Positions 6,399 to 9,476 of a stretch of DNA of 9,476 bases are shown one piece after another. The notes beneath the pieces were generated by a model, which searched no databases, had not been told where the DNA came from, and saw nothing but the letters and a program-made list of their open reading frames with translations. Every line of letters starts with the position of its first letter. Position 1 is the first letter of the stretch. Location of the stretch: NCBI GenBank assembly GCA_047517625.1, contig JAKZSO010000143.1, forward strand, positions 1-9,476. The letters are read 5' to 3'. The stretch is from JABHVE01 sp047517625. GTDB lineage: Bacteria; Pseudomonadota; Alphaproteobacteria; UBA2966; CAIVPW01. A program made the translations under genes and the position numbers.

Positions 6399-7342
6399 GC
6401 GGATTTTTCGTCCGCAAGATCGTCGGTTTCGCCGCAACGTTGGCGGCGGCCAGCCTTGTTGTGTTTCTGGCGTTGGAGGTTCTGCCCGGCGATCCGGCGT
6501 TGTCAATCCTGGGGGTGGACGCGGATCCCGGGGCGCTGGAAGCGCTGCGCCAGCAGATGGGCTTGGACCGATCCGCGGTCACCCGGTATTTGGCCTGGGT
6601 CGTGGGGCTGGTCACCGGCGACTTCGGCACGTCGTACACCTATGGCATTCCCGTGATCGAAATGGTGGCGCCTCGGTTGGCGGTCACCATCCCCTTGGCG
6701 TTGATGGCCATGGCTTTGAGCATCGTCATGGCCTTAGGCGTCGGGCTGTTTGCCGCGGCCAACCATCGCCGCCCGGGTGATTTCGGCGCCATGGTCTTTA
6801 GCCAGTTGGGCATCGCGATCCCCAACTTTTGGCTGGGGCTGTTGCTGATCTTGTTGTTCTCCGTCTCGTTGGGATGGTTTTCGGCTGGGGGGTTTCCCGG
6901 ATGGGGCGATGGCGCCGGCGCCGCTTTCAAATCCTTGGTTCTTCCCGCCCTTGCGCTGGCCACGGTTCAGGGCGCCATCCTTGCCCGGGTCGTGCGCTCG
7001 GCAGTGTTGGAGGAGGCCGGGGCAGACTTTGTCCGCACCGCCCGAGCCAAGGGTTTGAGCCGCCACCAAGCGCTGGTGGGGCATGTTTTGCGCAATGCCA
7101 TGGTGCCGGTGATCACTGTCATGGGGCTGCAGTTCTCGTTTCTTCTCGCCGGGACCATTGTCGTGGAAAACGTGTTTTCCCTGCCCGGTCTAGGCCGCCT
7201 GGTGTTCCAAGCCATTTCCAACCGTGATTTGGTGGTGGTCAAAGACGTGGTCATGCTGCTGGCGGTCATGGTCATCGTGGTCAATTTGGTGGTCGATCTG
7301 GCGTACCGGATCATTGATCCGCGCCTGGGCGCCGGCCGATGA
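6395..7342 (+). CDS. ABC transporter permease, DppB/OppB type
   Basis: A 315-residue inner-membrane permease of the peptide/nickel/opine importer family. The order of landmarks is typical of the B subunit: an N-terminal membrane helix (about 10-30) ending in LPGDPA (30-35), the periplasmic region with QQMGLD (53-58) and GDFGTS (75-80), helices from about 97 on, the cytoplasmic EAA loop (about 211-236, ADFVRTARAKGL then LRNA), SLPGLGRL (262-269) and the C-terminal YRIIDPRL. The GTG start at 6395 overlaps the O-methyltransferase stop and no separate Shine-Dalgarno sequence is seen, which points to coupled translation. It pairs with the next permease. The transported ligand could be a peptide, a metal complex or a sugar-like compound; the sequence does not say. 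Confidence 0.93.
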   Translation: MSGFFVRKIVGFAATLAAASLVVFLALEVLPGDPALSILGVDADPGALEALRQQMGLDRSAVTRYLAWVVGLVTGDFGTSYTYGIPVIEMVAPRLAVTIPLALMAMALSIVMALGVGLFAAANHRRPGDFGAMVFSQLGIAIPNFWLGLLLILLFSVSLGWFSAGGFPGWGDGAGAAFKSLVLPALALATVQGAILARVVRSAVLEEAGADFVRTARAKGLSRHQALVGHVLRNAMVPVITVMGLQFSFLLAGTIVVENVFSLPGLGRLVFQAISNRDLVVVKDVVMLLAVMVIVVNLVVDLAYRIIDPRLGAGR

Positions 7343-8220
7343 CCGCGACCAGCGATTTGGGATCCTTCAAACCCGCCCGGTTTAACGCTGCGCTCTCGTC
7401 CAGCGGGCCCCGGTCCATGTCCCTGATGGTGGGGGCGGTCTTGACCGGGTTGGTGATCTTGGCGGCGCTCATGTCGTTCGTGTGGACGCCCCACGACCCC
7501 CAGCACATCGATATCGCTTTGCGGCTGCTGGGGCCCAGTCCCGACAATTGGCTGGGCACGGATCACTTTGGCCGGGATGTGGCGTCGATGATTTTGGTGG
7601 GCGCCCGAACCACGTTGGCGGTGGGCGCTGGCGCGGTGGCGATGGGTGCTAGCGCCGGTATTGTTCTGGGGTTGGTGGCATCGGCCAAGGGCGGCTGGAC
7701 CGAAGAATTCATCATGCGGTTGGCGGATTTCAGCTTTGCCTTTCCCGCCATTCTGTCGGCAATCATGATCACCGCCATTTTGGGACCGGGCCCCTGGACC
7801 GCTATTCTGGCCATCGGAATTTTCAATGTACCGGTGTTCGCCCGCATCGCCCGGGGCTCGGCCAACGGCATTTGGGCCCGGGAATACGTGCGCGCGGCCC
7901 AGGCCATCGGTAAGAACCGGGCGCGGATCACGATGGACCACATTCTGCCCAACATTTCAGGGATCTTGATGGTTCAGGCCACGGTGAGCTTTGCCATCGC
8001 TATTCTGGCCGAAGCGGCATTGTCGTATCTGGGCCTCGGCACCCAGCCCCCGGACCCCAGTTGGGGGAGGATGTTGTTCGAAGCCCAGACATTTGTGTTT
8101 CAGGCCCCCCGCCTGGCGATTTTCCCGGGCGTCGCCATCGCCCTTGCGGTTTTGGGCATGAATTTGCTGGGGGATGGCCTGCGGGACGCCATGGACCCGC
8201 GCGGAACGGCGAATCTGTGA
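7339..8220 (+). CDS. ABC transporter permease, DppC/OppC type
   Basis: A 293-residue partner permease of the same importer family, forming a heterodimeric channel with the gene before it. It has the C-subunit layout: a soluble N-terminus of about 30 residues, a first helix (about 31-49), the hallmark GTDHFGRD (73-80), further helices, the EAA loop REYVRAAQAIG to HILPN (181-205), and SYLGLGTQPPDPSWGRML (229-246). The ATG start overlaps the previous stop as ATGA (7339-7342). No ATPase or substrate-binding gene follows: the next gene is unrelated, so these must be elsewhere (for example before or beyond this window) or supplied by another system. The frame is intact. Confidence 0.93.
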   Translation: MTATSDLGSFKPARFNAALSSSGPRSMSLMVGAVLTGLVILAALMSFVWTPHDPQHIDIALRLLGPSPDNWLGTDHFGRDVASMILVGARTTLAVGAGAVAMGASAGIVLGLVASAKGGWTEEFIMRLADFSFAFPAILSAIMITAILGPGPWTAILAIGIFNVPVFARIARGSANGIWAREYVRAAQAIGKNRARITMDHILPNISGILMVQATVSFAIAILAEAALSYLGLGTQPPDPSWGRMLFEAQTFVFQAPRLAIFPGVAIALAVLGMNLLGDGLRDAMDPRGTANL

Positions 8221-8243
8221 TCGAATAAATCTGACGTATCTGC

Positions 8244-8272
8244 TTTCGATTAGTGGCCGTTTCTGGCACAAT
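8244..8272 (+). promoter_or_regulatory. weak candidate promoter for the DUF2794 gene
   Basis: In the 92-base gap before the DUF2794 gene, TTTCGA (8244-8249) and CACAAT (8267-8272) are separated by 17 bases and match the -35 and -10 consensus at three and four positions. This gap is AT-rich compared with its surroundings. The match is weak and other choices are possible; transcription could also come from the permease operon. Confidence 0.22.
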
Positions 8273-8312
8273 TCAAATTCGTTCTGACGCGATCACGGAG
8301 GCGCCTGGATCC

Positions 8313-8693
8313 ATGGCGGACGTTGTCAGCATTGAAGATTACAAGCCCGCCCGGGCATTCGTGGCACCCGGGGCGGGCAGTCGGCGCAGCGAACCCTCCA
8401 CGGTCGTTTTCGACCGCCACGAACTCGATCAAATTTTGCAAGTTTATGGGCGCAAGGTGGTGTCGGGAGAATGGCACGATTACGCGCTAAGTTTTGACCC
8501 CGATTGCGCGTCTTTTTCCGTGATCGCGCGGATCAATTGGGCGCCCCAGTACCGCATCATCAAATGGCGCGGGGCCGGTCAAAAAAGCGGCGCTTATTCC
8601 GTCGTCTCCCCTGGCGGGCGGATTCTAACGCTGGGCAAGACCCTGGGCGACGTGCTGAAGATGTTCGAAGGCCGGACCCTGCTGCCGGCCTAA
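8313..8693 (+). CDS. DUF2794 family protein
   Basis: A 126-residue soluble protein of DUF2794, a conserved family of unknown function found mostly in alphaproteobacteria. The diagnostic core is VVFDRHELDQILQVYGR (31-47), SGEWHDYALSF (51-61), YRIIKW (80-85) and GAYSVVSPGGRIL (93-105), which together cover the usual domain. The ATG at 8313 is chosen over the GTG at 8253 because GGAGG (8297-8301) precedes it by eleven bases and the product then starts with the short VVSIEDYKP leader normal for the family. It lies 92 bases after the permease pair on the same strand, so operon membership is uncertain, and it converges on the toxin gene with only 12 bases between. No function can be assigned. Confidence 0.88.
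   Translation: MADVVSIEDYKPARAFVAPGAGSRRSEPSTVVFDRHELDQILQVYGRKVVSGEWHDYALSFDPDCASFSVIARINWAPQYRIIKWRGAGQKSGAYSVVSPGGRILTLGKTLGDVLKMFEGRTLLPA
8669..8691. terminator. possible terminator hairpin at the DUF2794 gene end
   Basis: AGGCCGG (8669-8675) and CCGGCCT (8685-8691) form a seven-pair GC-rich stem with a nine-base loop, inside the last codons of the DUF2794 gene. It sits at the meeting point of two converging genes separated by 12 bases. There is no T run after it on either strand (+ reads AAGTTATTCC), so it is not a standard intrinsic terminator and the palindrome could simply reflect GC-rich codons. Confidence 0.28.
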
Positions 8694-8705
8694 GTTATTC
8701 CCGTC

Positions 8706-9107
8706 CTAAGGTAGTGCCTTGAATTTGCCGTCCCACTTCCACCTGAATTCAAAGGCAGATCCAGGAACCGCTAGATTGGCTTGCTTTACGATTGGCGGCC
8801 GCCACCGCACGAGCGACCAAGCTTGATCCCAGAATTTATGGTTGGTCCAACTCTTTGCTTGAACGAAAATTGTTAGCCCCGACTCCCGCCACGCCTCTCG
8901 CTCGTGTGGGTTCCTCAAAATTCGGGTATCACCCGAAATCACTATCCATCCTCCCTCCGCCCCAAGTTGCTGGAGCCAATTCTGATCGGAGGTCGATGGG
9001 TCGAACTTTGATTGTAGGTGGGTGGCTTCGTGACCGTCACTGCGAGAGAGTTCATGAATCGCAGAAGCCAGCCGCGGAGGCAAACTATTGTCGAAAAAGA
9101 ACCTCAA
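8706..9107 (-). CDS. PIN-like toxin, VapC45 type
   Basis: A 133-residue protein resembling the VapC45-like PIN domain family, predicted RNA-cleaving toxins of type II toxin-antitoxin pairs. It opens with FFFDNSLPPRLASAI, where D6 is the first conserved acidic residue, continues with GHEATHL, then GWIVISGDTRILRNPHERE (53-71) containing D60, SGLTIFV, FWDQAWSLVRW (92-102) with D94, and ends with a GKFKALP tail. These acidic residues would bind the metal ion, by analogy with the family. The start is the TTG at 9107, overlapping the antitoxin stop as TTGA (9104-9107); no ATG is available and the family begins right before the FFFDN strand. The order antitoxin then toxin, coupled by overlap, is the classic arrangement. 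Local base composition is near half GC, lower than the cob region. Confidence 0.8.
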   Translation of the reverse strand: MRFFFDNSLPPRLASAIHELSRSDGHEATHLQSKFDPSTSDQNWLQQLGAEGGWIVISGDTRILRNPHEREAWRESGLTIFVQAKSWTNHKFWDQAWSLVRWRPPIVKQANLAVPGSAFEFRWKWDGKFKALP

Positions 9108-9476
9108 GCGGCAAGGCGTTCTTCGAACGCCATCGCAGCTTTTGCGGAAACCTGATCAATTTCGAACCATTTTGCCACTCGGGACACAGAGCCTTCCGTT
9201 CGTACCGCCGCAGCGATCACCCCAGTTGGAACCCCAGATTTACTAATGATTGGGCGACCGAAACTTCTATTCGGATCAATCACGATCCGTCGACGCTGCC
9301 CCAGCGGCCACCATCTTACCGCAACATTAGATTCCGAAAAATCAAGTCCAGTGTAAAGACTCGGGGAGATTACCCTCCGAAAAGCGTATTGGTTTTTGGC
9401 CATATCCAACAAGTCAACATCGCCGGTCGACCTGACTACTTCCAGGAAAATTGATTGGCCGTCCGTCTTGAACCTT
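9104..9476 (-). CDS. DUF433 / VapB45-type antitoxin, 5'-partial
   Basis: The C-terminal 123 residues of an antitoxin whose start lies beyond the right edge. In-frame TTG (9412) and ATG (9403) codons exist, but the frame stays open to the edge and the added residues (QSIFLEVV, then DVDLLDMAK) read as part of the family, whose members carry an N-terminal helix-turn-helix and are about 200 residues or more. After VISPSLYTGLDF and VRWWPLG comes the DUF433 core: IVIDPNRSFGRPII, then SGVPTGVIAAAV and a C-terminal helical part like a small helix-turn-helix (SVSRVAKWFEIDQ). It should neutralise the PIN toxin encoded next and repress the shared promoter, which would lie outside the window. Family assignment is from motif memory, not a search. 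Confidence 0.75.
   Translation of the reverse strand, partial: RFKTDGQSIFLEVVRSTGDVDLLDMAKNQYAFRRVISPSLYTGLDFSESNVAVRWWPLGQRRRIVIDPNRSFGRPIISKSGVPTGVIAAAVRTEGSVSRVAKWFEIDQVSAKAAMAFEERLAA

Noticed and set aside
6967..7941. 324-codon frame on - across the permease genes
   Set aside because: Histidine- and glycine-rich antisense translation with no domain; the + strand genes are certain.
8264..8280. TGGCAC as half of a sigma-54 promoter before the DUF2794 gene
   Set aside because: The -12 TTGC element is missing at the required spacing.
8792..9454. 220-codon frame on + across the toxin-antitoxin pair
   Set aside because: No recognisable motif, while the - strand frames carry PIN-like and DUF433 motifs and a stop-start overlap.

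Overview
The window is GC-rich chromosomal DNA that reads as an alphaproteobacterium, probably Rhodospirillales-like. The lineage is inferred from protein families: an Atm1-type ABC exporter, a COG5350 tyrosine phosphatase-like protein, a DUF2794 protein and alphaproteobacterial-style cobalamin genes. The visible genes cover most of the window, with no rRNA, tRNA, CRISPR array, insertion sequence or phage gene.

Layout. (1) 2-1205, +: the 3' part of an Atm1-family ABC transporter, its 5' end lying before the window. (2) 1340-1963 and 1979-2472, both -: a class I SAM methyltransferase behind a COG5350 phosphatase-like gene, probably one operon. (3) 2513-4944: the nucleotide-loop genes of cobalamin synthesis, cobU(+), cobT(-) and cobS(+), in alternating orientation rather than as one operon; cobS is followed after three bases by a uracil-DNA glycosylase superfamily gene (4948-5538, +). 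(4) 5730-8220, +: an O-methyltransferase and two DppB/DppC-type permeases, each junction a 4-bp start/stop overlap, with no binding protein or ATPase visible. (5) 8313-8693, +: a DUF2794 protein. (6) 8706-9476, -: a VapC45-like PIN toxin and the C-terminal part of its DUF433 antitoxin, in visibly less GC-rich DNA; the antitoxin runs off the right edge.

How the genes fit together. CobU activates adenosylcobinamide to its GDP form, CobT makes alpha-ribazole phosphate, and CobS joins the two at the membrane. The remaining step, dephosphorylation, has no recognisable CobC here; the phosphatase-like gene divergent from cobU is a speculative candidate. The OMT-permease unit is probably co-translated, but its substrate cannot be read from the sequence.

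Quality note. Three genes (the ABC exporter, the phosphatase-like gene and cobS) each carry one apparent single-base frameshift with conserved family sequence continuing on both sides. Three such lesions in 4 kb, with otherwise healthy reading frames, look more like indel errors in the assembly than pseudogenes, but the sequence alone cannot settle this. I see no clearly new system; the points most worth following are the phosphatase beside the cobalamin genes, the toxin-antitoxin pair, the orphan permease pair tied to a methyltransferase, and the short promoter-to-start distances around the cob genes.
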